Source: Pseudomonas sp. 8O (lineage in GTDB: Bacteria; Pseudomonadota; Gammaproteobacteria; Pseudomonadales; Pseudomonadaceae). From it: a stretch of DNA of 64,000 nucleotides. The notes beneath the pieces are model-generated. The model had not been told where the DNA came from. It saw only the letters and a program-made list of their open reading frames with translations, and searched no databases. The DNA is taken from the NCBI RefSeq assembly GCF_902506495.1, contig NZ_LR733265.1, positions 64,098-128,097 of the forward strand, in the 5' to 3' direction. Shown piece by piece: positions 38,790 to 50,163 of the stretch (position 1 is the stretch's first letter; each line of letters begins with the position of its first letter). Both the position numbers and the translations under genes were made by a program.

Positions 38790-40073
38790 ATGAAAACTGC
38801 CACCGAGGTTCTGCAATCCAGCCAGCCGCACGTCAACGGCGACCGCCTGTGGCAATCGCTGATGGAGTTGGCGCAGCTCGGCGCCACCGCCAAGGGCGGG
38901 GTCTGTCGCCTGGCCCTGACCGACCTCGACCGCCAGGCGCGCGACCTGTTCGTGCGCTGGTGCGAGGAGGCTGGCTGCACCGTCACGGTCGATGGCGTCG
39001 GCAACATCTTCGCTCGACGTCCCGGACGCAACGCAGCTCTGGCTCCGGTGATGACCGGCAGCCATATCGACACCCAGCCCACTGGCGGCAAGTTCGACGG
39101 CTGCTTCGGCGTATTGGCTGGTGTAGAGGTGCTGCGTACTCTCAACGACCTGGGCATACAGACCGAAGCGCCGCTGGAAGTGGTGGTGTGGACCAACGAG
39201 GAAGGCTCGCGCTTCGCCCCCTGCATGATGGGCTCCGGGGTGTTCGCCGAGAAGTTCACCCTGGAGGAAACCCTGGCCAAGCGCGACGCCGAAGACATCA
39301 GTGTCGGCGAGGCGCTGAACGCCATCGGCTACGCCGGGTCACGGGCGGTGAGCGGCCATGCGGTGGGCGCCTATTTCGAGGCGCATATCGAGCAGGGGCC
39401 GATTCTCGAGGATCAGGGCAAGACCATTGGCGTGGTGCTCGGTGCGCTCGGGCAGAAGTGGTTCGACCTTACGCTCAGGGGCGTCGAAGCCCACGCCGGG
39501 CCGACGCCGATGCACCTGCGCAAGGACGCTCTGGTCGGCGCTGCGGCCGTGGTCGCAGCGGTCAACCGGGTGGCGCTGGAGCATCAACCGCATGCCTGCG
39601 GCACGGTCGGTTGTCTGCAGGCCTACCCCGGTTCGCGCAATGTGATTCCCGGTGAGGTACGCATGACCCTGGACTTCCGCCATCTGCAGCCGGAACGCCT
39701 GGATTCGATGATCGAGGCGGTGCGTGGGGTGATCGAGGCAACCTGTGCCAAGCATGGCCTGAGTTTCGAGCTGACGCCGACCGCGGACTTCCCGCCGCTG
39801 TATTTCGACCTGGGCTGCGTCGAGGCGGTGCGCGGCGCGGCAGCCGGGTTGGGGTTATCGCATATGGATATCGTCAGCGGCGCCGGGCATGACGCGATCT
39901 TCCTCGCCGAGTTGGGCCCGGCCGGGATGATCTTCGTGCCGTGCGAGGGTGGTATCAGCCACAACGAAATCGAGAACGCCGCGCCAGCGGACCTGTCCGC
40001 CGGCTGCGCGGTGTTGCTGCGCGCCATGCTCGCTGCCTCCGTGGCACTGGCAGAGGGCAAGCTGGCGGCATGA
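38790..40073 (+). CDS. N-carbamoyl-beta-alanine amidohydrolase (Zn-dependent, M20 type)
   Basis: The third catabolic step: hydrolysis of N-carbamoyl-beta-alanine to beta-alanine, carbon dioxide and ammonia. The 427 residues match the P. aeruginosa protein. Metal ligands are visible in GSHIDTQPTGGKFDG, WTNEEGSRFAPCMMG and HIEQGPILE, with SGAGHDAIFLAEL near the end. The ATG at 38790 has GAGGAAA upstream; an in-frame ATG at 38721 would add 23 unrelated residues. It is 81 bp after the transporter gene and likely in the same operon. Confidence 0.93.
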   Translation: MKTATEVLQSSQPHVNGDRLWQSLMELAQLGATAKGGVCRLALTDLDRQARDLFVRWCEEAGCTVTVDGVGNIFARRPGRNAALAPVMTGSHIDTQPTGGKFDGCFGVLAGVEVLRTLNDLGIQTEAPLEVVVWTNEEGSRFAPCMMGSGVFAEKFTLEETLAKRDAEDISVGEALNAIGYAGSRAVSGHAVGAYFEAHIEQGPILEDQGKTIGVVLGALGQKWFDLTLRGVEAHAGPTPMHLRKDALVGAAAVVAAVNRVALEHQPHACGTVGCLQAYPGSRNVIPGEVRMTLDFRHLQPERLDSMIEAVRGVIEATCAKHGLSFELTPTADFPPLYFDLGCVEAVRGAAAGLGLSHMDIVSGAGHDAIFLAELGPAGMIFVPCEGGISHNEIENAAPADLSAGCAVLLRAMLAASVALAEGKLAA

Positions 40074-40170
40074 TTGGCCGAATCGCCATCGACTTGGGCG
40101 GTGGCAGTCATGGACGCCCGTTCCTGGTCGGGACAAGCTGCACACTCCATTACCGAGCTGCGGAGCCTCC

Positions 40171-40557
40171 ATGACCCTTGCCTACTGGTGCGTGCTGATT
40201 GCCATCTTTCTGCCCTACCTGGGTACTGCTTCAGCCAAGTTCCTTGGCCCCGGCTACGGACCGCGCGCCAATCAGGATCCGCGGGCGTTCCTGAGTACCC
40301 TGGAGGGCTGGCGCAAGCGCGCCAACAACGCCCAGCTCAACGGCTTTGAGGTAACCCCGGCGTTCGCTGCCGCGGTGATCATCGCCCACCAGGCCGGCGG
40401 TGCCGAGCAGGGGCTGCTCGACCAGTTGGCCGTGGCCTTCATCGTCAGCCGCGTGCTGTATTTCATCTGCTATCTGGCTGACTGGGGTCCGGTGCGCTCG
40501 CTGGTGTGGTTCGCCGGGATGGGGCTGATCGCGGCGTTGTTCGTGGTGTCCGCATAG
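40171..40557 (+). CDS. MAPEG-family membrane protein
   Basis: A 128-residue protein with four predicted membrane segments. TLAYWCVLIAIFLPYLGTAS starts the first, and NAQLNGFEVTPAFAAAVIIA carries the family's E-x-x-P-like region. MAPEG proteins include glutathione-dependent transferases, but most bacterial members have no known activity. The start at 40171 is chosen at the first hydrophobic segment. It lies 97 bp after the amidohydrolase gene and is probably unrelated to that pathway. Confidence 0.85.
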   Translation: MTLAYWCVLIAIFLPYLGTASAKFLGPGYGPRANQDPRAFLSTLEGWRKRANNAQLNGFEVTPAFAAAVIIAHQAGGAEQGLLDQLAVAFIVSRVLYFICYLADWGPVRSLVWFAGMGLIAALFVVSA

Positions 40558-40737
40558 TCGACGCTTGCTGTCGACTCTGAAGGAGGAGCTGAAAAGGCGC
40601 GTGACCTATCAGTCATTGCGCCGTTCTGGTGCGTTTTATGAGGTCAATCAGCCTGTAGGGCGGCTGGCCGCTGGCCACATTCTTGCTTGCTCCTGGTTAT
40701 TTGGCGGGGTTTCCCGCCGTCTGCCAGGGAGCCTCTC

Positions 40738-42327
40738 ATGTCCGCCACCGCCTTTTTCGACCGCCTGCTCTGCGCCATCGGCCTGCGCACGCTGAATCAG
40801 CAGTTTCTGTTTTCCTATGCGCTGATGTTTCTGCTTGCGGTGGTCGCCTCGGTGGCGCTGTACCTGAGCATGTCGGTGTCACCGGAGACCATCAATGTCG
40901 CCGGCGCGCAGCGCATGCTCAGCCAGAAGATGACCAAGGAGGCGCTGTTGCTGCGCGAAGGCGTCCTGCCTGCAGCGACGCTGGAAGCCACCATGGCGCA
41001 GTTCGATGCCGCCCATCGCGACCTGTTGAGTGGCAACGCGGCGCGCAATATCAGCGCCATCGCCGAGCCCAGCGTCCAGGCGCAGATGAACAAGGTCGGT
41101 GGCCTCTGGCAGGGCTTTCGTTCTCAGCTGCAGCGCGTTGTTGCAGGCGATGTGGCAGTCGATCTCAAGGCCCTCGAGCAGCAGTCGGTCGAGCTGCTGC
41201 GCGAGATGAACCAGGCCGTCGGCTTGATGGCGGCGCACGCTGAAGGCAGCCAGCGCCGCCAGATGTGGCTGGCGTTCGGTTGCGTGCTGGGCATTCTGGC
41301 GCTGGTGGTGCTGGGCCGTCAGTTCGGCCTGCGCCCGCTGATGCACAACCTCAATGCGGTGGAGGGGGCGCTGACCCGGGTTGGCTCCGGCGACTTCACG
41401 CGTAGCCTGGACGGTCGTCAGGGTGACAACGAGATCGGCCGCATCTTCGCGGGCTACAACCGCATGCAGGAGCAGGTGCGTGGCTTGCTGGCGGAGGTCA
41501 AGCGCAGCGGTGAGCGTACCGGGGAGCATGTCGGCAATGTGGTCGGTGCCGCGCAATCGGCAGGCGATGGCGTGCGGCGCCAATACGAGGATCTCGATCA
41601 GGTAGCCACCGCGATGAACGAGATGAGCGCCACCGTGGCCGAGGTCGCGCGTCACGCTGCTCATGCTGCCGAGTCGGCGCACAGTGCCGATGATTGTGCG
41701 CAGAGTGGCAAGCAGGTGGTGCAGCGCAGTGCGGAGCAGATCGCCGAGCTGGTGGAACAGCTGCAGCGCAGTGGCGAGCAGGTACAACGCCTGGAGGCCG
41801 AAACCGGTGGTGTCGGCAAGGTGCTCGAAGTGATCACTGGCATCGCCGAGCAGACCAACCTGCTGGCGCTCAACGCAGCCATCGAGGCCGCGCGCGCCGG
41901 CGAGGCAGGGCGTGGCTTTGCTGTGGTCGCCGACGAGGTGCGCACCTTGGCCAGCCGTACCCAGAAGTCCACCGGCGAAATCCAGGCGATCATCCAGCGT
42001 TTACAGGGTGGTGCGCGCGATGCGGTTCTGGCGATGCAACGCAGCGCAGCTCTGGCCGACGGCAACCTTCAGCATATTCGTCAGGCCAGCGAGTCACTGG
42101 AGACCATCGTCGGGGCGGTGGATGGCATCAATGCCCTGAACGCGCAGATCGCCACGGCCGCAGAACAGCAGAGCCAGGTGGCGCAGGAGATCGACCAGCG
42201 GGTAACGCACATCTCCAGCCTGGCCGAGCGCAGCCAGGGCGAGACCGAGAGTGTGGTGCAAGTCAGTGCGCAGATTCAGGGCGAGGTGCAGCAGCTCAAC
42301 AGCCAACTGGGGCGCTTCCGTACCTGA
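40738..42327 (+). CDS. Methyl-accepting chemotaxis protein with PilJ-type sensor domain
   Basis: A 529-residue chemoreceptor. Two membrane segments (about 24-44 and 177-195) enclose a short periplasmic domain containing [20 protein letters not shown], a P-box-like motif of PilJ/NarX sensors. HAMP follows, then a signalling domain with the canonical tip [19 protein letters not shown] near residue 371. This layout is that of the P. aeruginosa nitrate receptor McpN; the nitrate role is suggested by the family only. A cytochrome lipoprotein gene follows 110 bp later. Confidence 0.93.
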   Translation: MSATAFFDRLLCAIGLRTLNQQFLFSYALMFLLAVVASVALYLSMSVSPETINVAGAQRMLSQKMTKEALLLREGVLPAATLEATMAQFDAAHRDLLSGNAARNISAIAEPSVQAQMNKVGGLWQGFRSQLQRVVAGDVAVDLKALEQQSVELLREMNQAVGLMAAHAEGSQRRQMWLAFGCVLGILALVVLGRQFGLRPLMHNLNAVEGALTRVGSGDFTRSLDGRQGDNEIGRIFAGYNRMQEQVRGLLAEVKRSGERTGEHVGNVVGAAQSAGDGVRRQYEDLDQVATAMNEMSATVAEVARHAAHAAESAHSADDCAQSGKQVVQRSAEQIAELVEQLQRSGEQVQRLEAETGGVGKVLEVITGIAEQTNLLALNAAIEAARAGEAGRGFAVVADEVRTLASRTQKSTGEIQAIIQRLQGGARDAVLAMQRSAALADGNLQHIRQASESLETIVGAVDGINALNAQIATAAEQQSQVAQEIDQRVTHISSLAERSQGETESVVQVSAQIQGEVQQLNSQLGRFRT

Positions 42328-42437
42328 CCCTGGCTGACCAGCGCATACAAACGACAGCTGTTGTGACATGAGGTCGCTTGGCCCGACCGGGGCGAGCCGC
42401 GATACTGGCGCCCCCTTGTCGCCCGGAAGTCGTGTCG

Positions 42438-42887
42438 ATGCCCCTGAAGAAACGCCTGCTGCTCACCTGCGTCTGCCTGACCCTGGCCGCCTGTGGTGGG
42501 GTCGACCCCAATTCACCGTTGGGCAAGCGCCAGACAGCGTTCAAGGAGATGCTCAAGGTCAGCGAAGACCTCGGTGGGATGCTGCGCGGCCGCATTCCCT
42601 ACGACGAGTCTGCTTTCATCACTGGCGCCGGCAAGCTGGAGCGCCTGTCGCGCGAGCCTTGGCAGCACTTTCCACAGGTCCGCGACGACGAGCGCAGCAA
42701 GGCCAACCCTGAAGTCTGGCAGCGCCAGGAGCAGTTCCAGTCGATGGCACGCGATCTGGAGCAGGCCACCGCCGCGCTGGTGCAGGCCGCGACCACTCCG
42801 CCGCTACGCCGCTCCGAGCTGGAGCCGGCGATGCAGACCATCGAGGATAGTTGCGAGGCATGCCACAAGGCGTTCCGCGCTTACTGA
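42438..42887 (+). CDS. c'-type cytochrome lipoprotein
   Basis: A 149-residue lipoprotein: the signal LLLTCVCLTLAACGG contains a lipobox (LAAC), so it is predicted to be lipid-anchored. The C-terminus ends with CEACHKAFRAY, a CxxCH heme site placed as in cytochrome c', which is a four-helix bundle with heme near the C-terminus. Cytochromes c' bind NO; lipid anchoring is unusual. The last 7 bases overlap the convergent DUF1090 gene. Confidence 0.85.
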   Translation: MPLKKRLLLTCVCLTLAACGGVDPNSPLGKRQTAFKEMLKVSEDLGGMLRGRIPYDESAFITGAGKLERLSREPWQHFPQVRDDERSKANPEVWQRQEQFQSMARDLEQATAALVQAATTPPLRRSELEPAMQTIEDSCEACHKAFRAY

Positions 42888-43276
42888 TCGGCGCGCGCTT
42901 CGGCCTCGGCCTGCTGCAGCTCGGCGCGTGCCTCGGCCAGTTTGGCCTGACGCTTGGCGATCTTCTCCTGATCACCCTTGCCCATCGCCTCGCGCAGATC
43001 CATCTCGCGCTCCTGCACCGCCTCTCGGGCTTCCTTGACGGTGGCCAGGCGCTCCTTGTGCAGTGAAGCGTCATCGCAATGGGCATCGACATTACCCAGT
43101 GCTCTTTGCAGTCCATCCAATTCTCGCGAGTTGCCACTCTTGTGCGCTGCGTCGATCTTCTCCTGGAGCACCTGGCGTTTGGCGGCGCAGCCGCTGTCGC
43201 CTTCGGCGGCCAGAATCGGTGTGGCGTTCAGGTTGGCGGCCAGCAGCAGGCCGAGCAAAGCGGTTTGACGAATCAT
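42881..43276 (-). CDS. DUF1090 periplasmic protein
   Basis: A 131-residue protein with a Sec signal (LLGLLLAANLNATPILAA) and a helical, charge-rich body. CAAKRQVLQEKIDAAHKSGN and NVDAHCDD carry the two cysteines conserved in the YqjC/DUF1090 family. The C-terminal half is a long Glu/Ala/Arg/Lys helix likely to form a coiled coil. Function unknown. Converges on the cytochrome gene with a short overlap. Confidence 0.85.
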   Translation of the reverse strand: MIRQTALLGLLLAANLNATPILAAEGDSGCAAKRQVLQEKIDAAHKSGNSRELDGLQRALGNVDAHCDDASLHKERLATVKEAREAVQEREMDLREAMGKGDQEKIAKRQAKLAEARAELQQAEAEARADQ

Positions 43277-43360
43277 GGTCTCTCCTCGTGAGGGTCTACT
43301 TCGAAGTGACCCTGGTTGTTGCGCGAGGTTCGACCCGATTGGACCATTGGTTGATCTGGG

Positions 43361-45244
<1,884 letters not shown>

Positions 45245-45267
45245 TCAACCCTCAGAGGTCTTCACCG

Positions 45268-45579
45268 ATGCGTATTGTTTCCGTTGCCTGTTTCGCCGCT
45301 CTGGCCTTCGCCGTTCTGCCTGCTCATGCTGCCGAGGTCGCCGCGATCCAGGCTAAATGTCAGGAGCAGATGGCTGCCAATCAGGACGGTCTGGCTCAGA
45401 TCAAACAGTTGGCGGCACTGGCTGGCAACGACAAGGCCAGCGAAACCCTGGCTTCGCTTGATGGTGGCTGTGAGCGTCTCAGTGCTGAATCCGACGCCTC
45501 CACTCAGGCTGCTGCACCTGATCAGCTTAATGCCACCAAGGATGCACTCAAGGGCCTGAGTTCGATGTTCGGCAAATAA
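45268..45579 (+). CDS. Small exported protein of unknown function
   Basis: A 103-residue protein with a clear signal peptide (VACFAALAFAVLPAHAAEV). The mature part is about 80 residues, helical, with two cysteines (AKCQEQM and GGCERLS) that could form one disulfide. I do not recognise a family. It is followed by a strong terminator. The 215-bp region before it holds a 16-nt direct repeat at 45073 and 45102. Confidence 0.8.
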   Translation: MRIVSVACFAALAFAVLPAHAAEVAAIQAKCQEQMAANQDGLAQIKQLAALAGNDKASETLASLDGGCERLSAESDASTQAAAPDQLNATKDALKGLSSMFGK

Positions 45580-45592
45580 GCCCTCAGGCACG

Positions 45593-45628
45593 AAAAAGCC
45601 CCGCCAGATCGCTCTGGCGGGGCTTTTT
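45593..45628. terminator. Bidirectional terminator between the small exported gene and metK
   Basis: AGCCCCGCCAGA and TCTGGCGGGGCT form a perfect 12-bp stem around a 4-nt loop, with A5 before and T5 after. It serves both converging genes. Confidence 0.95.
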
Positions 45629-45641
45629 CATTTTCAGGGGC

Positions 45642-46832
<1,191 letters not shown>

Positions 46833-47834
46833 CTATCGGTTCCTTTCTTGCCGGAGGCTGAAGGCGCTGTGCGCATCGGGTTTGGCAAAGTGCCGTAATT
46901 GAATCTGAAAGCCGTTTTTCAGGCCTATGTAGAGGCTTTCGCCGGGTGTCAGGCCGGCGGCCGTCGCCCAGCGCGCCAGGTCTTCCTGTTCGAAACCGAG
47001 CCACAGGTCGCCGCAGGCTTCGCGCGCCCAGCTCTGGTCGTGGCTGCACAGTTCGCTGAGCAGCAGGCTGCCGCCGGGGGCGACCAAGGCGGCCAGCTTG
47101 CGAAAGGCTTCGGCCGGCGTGGCGAAGTGGTGCAGAACCATGTTCAGCACCACGCAATCGGCCGTGACTGGCGCGTCCTGCAGCGCATCGGCCAGTTTCA
47201 GCTCGACGTTATCCAGGCCCTCGGCGGCGCAGCGTTGGCTGGCCAGTTCGAGCATCGCCGGGCTGTTGTCCAGTGCGGTGACCTGGGCGAAGCGCCGCGC
47301 CAGTTCGGGCAGGAAGGCACCATCGCCAGGCCCGATTTCCAGCGCCGTGGCGTCCGGCGCGAAATGCAGGGCGTCGAGCAGTGCCAGCAGGCTGTCGCGG
47401 TACTGCGGCAAACCTGCGATCAGATCCTGCTGTGCCTGGAAGCTGGTGGCCATGCGCGCGAAGAAGTCGCGGCTGACGGTGGCGCGTTGCTGATGCACGG
47501 CGGCAATGCGCGTTTGCACATCGCCGGGCAATGGCAGTTCGTCGATATCGTCCAGCAGGGCGGCGTGCAAGCGGCTATTGGGCAGGGCGCGGCGGTAGAA
47601 GATCGCATTGCCTTCACGACGCGTGGCCACCAGGCCGGCCTGGGCCAGGACCTTGAGGTGATGGCTCATGCCTGACTGACCAATGGCGAAGATCTGCGCC
47701 AGTTCCAGGACGCCAAATGAATCGTTGCTCAGGGTGCGCAGCACGCTCAGGCGCAGCGGATCTCCGCCGGCCTTGCACAGGGCGGCGAGCTCGTCGCAGG
47801 GGTCGAATTCCAACTGGGGTGCGCGCAGGGTCAT
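46833..47834 (-). CDS. ArsR-type regulator fused to a methyltransferase domain (SahR-like)
   Basis: A 333-residue fusion. Residues 20-85 form an ArsR winged helix (FGVLELAQIFAIGQSGMSHHL). From about 120 a SAM-dependent methyltransferase domain follows, with motif I ALEIGPGDGAFL at 164-175. This architecture matches SahR, known in other Proteobacteria to control SAM-cycle genes in response to SAH. The cotranscribed metK supports that role. An alternative ATG at 47864 would add ten residues. A perfect palindrome stands just upstream at 47874-47899. The P. aeruginosa counterpart is PA0547. Confidence 0.88.
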   Translation of the reverse strand: MTLRAPQLEFDPCDELAALCKAGGDPLRLSVLRTLSNDSFGVLELAQIFAIGQSGMSHHLKVLAQAGLVATRREGNAIFYRRALPNSRLHAALLDDIDELPLPGDVQTRIAAVHQQRATVSRDFFARMATSFQAQQDLIAGLPQYRDSLLALLDALHFAPDATALEIGPGDGAFLPELARRFAQVTALDNSPAMLELASQRCAAEGLDNVELKLADALQDAPVTADCVVLNMVLHHFATPAEAFRKLAALVAPGGSLLLSELCSHDQSWAREACGDLWLGFEQEDLARWATAAGLTPGESLYIGLKNGFQIQLRHFAKPDAHSAFSLRQERNR

Positions 47835-47873
47835 GGTGGCGCAGTCTAGTCGGTCATTTTTCATACAGCAATA

Positions 47874-47899
47874 CCAATATCAAAAAGTTTTGATATTGG
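47874..47899. promoter_or_regulatory. Perfect palindrome upstream of the SahR-like gene
   Basis: CCAATATCAAAA (47874-47885) and TTTTGATATTGG (47888-47899) are exact reverse complements with a 2-nt spacer. It lies 40 bp before the chosen start of the SahR-like gene and just after the converging LysR gene end, in the only free space there. A binding site for the regulator itself is the natural reading. Confidence 0.75.
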
Positions 47900-47907
47900 A
47901 TTCGTGG

Positions 47908-48789
47908 CTAGCCTGGAGCCTGGCTCAACTGCAGAAAGGCTGCGGGGGCCGGGCTCAGGCTGGTGCCGAGTCGCCACAGTACATGCAGTTCACGCTCGAT
48001 CTGCAGGTCCTGCACTGCCAAACGCTGCAGTTCGCCGCTGGCCAGTTCACGTTCGACCACCCGCTGCGACAGCCAGGCGATGCCCTTGCCGTCGGTGAGA
48101 AGGCGCTTGAGCGCCTCGGTGCTGCCGATGGCCATGCCGGCCTCTGGCTCCAATCCGTGGTCGCGATAGGCCTGCTCGATGCTGGCGCGAGCACCTGAGC
48201 CGGGTTCGCGCATGTACAGCGGGTACGTCTGCAGGTCGCGGGCCTCAAGGCGCTCGGCCCTGGCCAGCGGGTGCAGCGGCGATACCACCGGAAGCAGGGC
48301 ATCGCGTGCCAACAGGTGATGCGCGTAGTCGGCCTGTGCGAACGGGCCTTCGACGAAGCCCAGGCTGATGCGGCCTTCGTCCAGTTGCCGGGTCACGACG
48401 TCGGTGTTGCTTACTTCCAGGCTGACGAATATCTGTGGATGCAGGGCGCGGAAGCGCGTGAGGAGTGGCGGCAGCAGGTAGGAGCCGAGCGTGGCGCTGG
48501 CGCCCAGGTGCAGCTCGCCCTGTTCCAGTTGGGCAAAGTCGCGCAGATCGCGTTCGGCAGCGCGCTCCAGGGCGAAAATGCGTCGCGCGTAGTCATGCAG
48601 GCGCAGGCCGCCTTCGGTCAGTCGCACGCCGCGTGGCTGGCGATCGAACAGGCGCAGGTCGAGGCTGGCTTCGAGATCGCGAATTTCCCGCGTTACGGCA
48701 GGCTGACTGATGTGCAGGCGTTCGGCGCCGGCGCTGATGCTGCCGGCTTCTGCCACGGCCAGAAAAACCTTCAGGTGATGGAGATTCAT
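47908..48789 (-). CDS. LysR-family transcriptional regulator
   Basis: A 293-residue LysR regulator: N-terminal helix-turn-helix with GSISAGAERLHISQPAVTRE (about residues 16-35), then the effector domain. It is divergent from a TDT-family exporter with 110 bp between the starts, so it likely controls that gene and itself. The effector-binding region resembles CysL-type regulators loosely; the signal is not known. An A+T-rich spacer holds TTTATGCATAAA right at its own start. Confidence 0.92.
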   Translation of the reverse strand: MNLHHLKVFLAVAEAGSISAGAERLHISQPAVTREIRDLEASLDLRLFDRQPRGVRLTEGGLRLHDYARRIFALERAAERDLRDFAQLEQGELHLGASATLGSYLLPPLLTRFRALHPQIFVSLEVSNTDVVTRQLDEGRISLGFVEGPFAQADYAHHLLARDALLPVVSPLHPLARAERLEARDLQTYPLYMREPGSGARASIEQAYRDHGLEPEAGMAIGSTEALKRLLTDGKGIAWLSQRVVERELASGELQRLAVQDLQIERELHVLWRLGTSLSPAPAAFLQLSQAPG

Positions 48790-48791
48790 GG

Positions 48792-48835
48792 TTTATGCAT
48801 AAAAGAAAAGTATGGATTGAATGCTGAATATGTAT
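48792..48835. promoter_or_regulatory. Divergent LysR/TDT promoter region
   Basis: TTTATGCATAAA at 48792-48803 is a perfect 12-bp palindrome two bases from the LysR start, and the following 40 bp are A+T-rich with ATATG...CATAT. Consistent with a LysR autoregulatory site; not proven. Confidence 0.4.
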
Positions 48836-48899
48836 TTTTCATATGGCAAGCCAATTCTTACCCTTGCGCCATCACTCATGTCACGGGACCACCCGATTC

Positions 48900-50054
48900 A
48901 TGCCGCGCCCCTTCAGTCGTCTACCCGAGCCCCTGGCTTTCATTCGTCATTTCACCCCCAGCTGGTTCGCCATGACCATGGGCACCGGTGTGCTGGCGCT
49001 GGTGATCGCTCATCTGCCCTGGCATCTGCCGGGAATGTCGATGCTCGCCGAGGGGCTGTGGTTTGTCGCAGTCGGCCTGTTCGCTCTGTTCAGCCTGTTG
49101 TTTCTGCTGCGTCTGGTGCTGTTTCGCGACACCGTCTGGCCGATGCTGCTGCATCCGGTGCAATCGATGTTCCTTGGCGCCATTCCCATGGGGTTGGCGG
49201 TGCTGATCAAGGGCTTGCTGCTGTTCGGTGTGCCGCGCTGGGGCGAAGGGATCTACGTGCTGGCCCATGCACTGTGGTGGCTGGACGCGGCGCTGGCGCT
49301 GCTCGGCGCCTTGTTGGTTCCTTATCTGATGTTCACCCGCCAGCATCATGCGCTGGAGAAGCTCACCGCGGTCTGGCTGCTACCTATCGTCGCACCGGAG
49401 GTCGCCGCCAGCACGGCAGGGGCGCTGGCGCCGCATCTGGCGGCCGAGGCGGCGCAACAGTTGCTGGTGGCCGGTTTCGTGCTCTGGGGATTGTCGCTGT
49501 CGCTGGCGTTCTCGCTGATCACTCTGGTGCTGCTGCGCCTGGCCCTGCACAAATTGCCGGATACCGATTTCGCCGCCACCAGCTGGCTGCCGCTGGGGCC
49601 GCTGGCTACCGGTTGTCTGGGGCTTCTGAGCATGGGGCAGGCGGCGCCGCTGGCTTTTGCCGGTACGCCACTGGTCAGCGCCGCCGAGCTGGCGCGGGAT
49701 CTCGGTCTGATCGGCGGCCTGGCCTTGTGGGGCGCTGGGCTGTGGTGGCTGGTGATCGCTACGCTGTTCACCCGTCACTACATTCGCGACAACATGCCGT
49801 TCAACCTCGGCTGGTGGGGTTTTACCTTTCCGCTGGGTGTATTCGCCCTGGCCACCTTCGAGCTGCAGGCCGCGACCGGTTTGAGCCTGTTCGCCTTCAT
49901 CGGTCTGCTGCTGGCGGTGCAACTGGCGGCGGTCTGGACGCTGGTGTTCAGTCGCACGCTCGCCGGCGTCTGGCATGGCGAGTTGTTTCAGGCGCCCTGC
50001 CTGGGTGGGCCGGGCAGCCCGGCGGTGAGCGTTCTGAGCGAACAGGCGGGCTGA
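48900..50054 (+). CDS. TDT-family exporter (TehA/sulfite exporter-like)
   Basis: A 384-residue inner-membrane protein with about ten hydrophobic segments. The N-terminal [20 protein letters not shown] and [20 protein letters not shown] near the end are family blocks of TDT transporters, which include tellurite-resistance TehA, malate carriers and sulfite efflux pumps. The ATG at 48900 is preferred to 48843. The neighbouring LysR gene suggests a substrate-responsive switch. The substrate cannot be decided here. Confidence 0.85.
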   Translation: MPRPFSRLPEPLAFIRHFTPSWFAMTMGTGVLALVIAHLPWHLPGMSMLAEGLWFVAVGLFALFSLLFLLRLVLFRDTVWPMLLHPVQSMFLGAIPMGLAVLIKGLLLFGVPRWGEGIYVLAHALWWLDAALALLGALLVPYLMFTRQHHALEKLTAVWLLPIVAPEVAASTAGALAPHLAAEAAQQLLVAGFVLWGLSLSLAFSLITLVLLRLALHKLPDTDFAATSWLPLGPLATGCLGLLSMGQAAPLAFAGTPLVSAAELARDLGLIGGLALWGAGLWWLVIATLFTRHYIRDNMPFNLGWWGFTFPLGVFALATFELQAATGLSLFAFIGLLLAVQLAAVWTLVFSRTLAGVWHGELFQAPCLGGPGSPAVSVLSEQAG

Positions 50055-50163
50055 TTTGGTCTCTACGACCATCTGTCATTGCCCCATGGGGGTCGGCTGG
50101 GCGAAAATAGGCGTCTTTTTTCGCCCCCTTCATTCAGAAGCAGCCCCCGTAGGAGATTCAGCG

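Noticed and set aside
40556..40576. AGTCGAC/GTCGACT hairpin after the MAPEG gene as a terminator
   Set aside because: Seven-bp stem, but no T-run follows; too weak to call.
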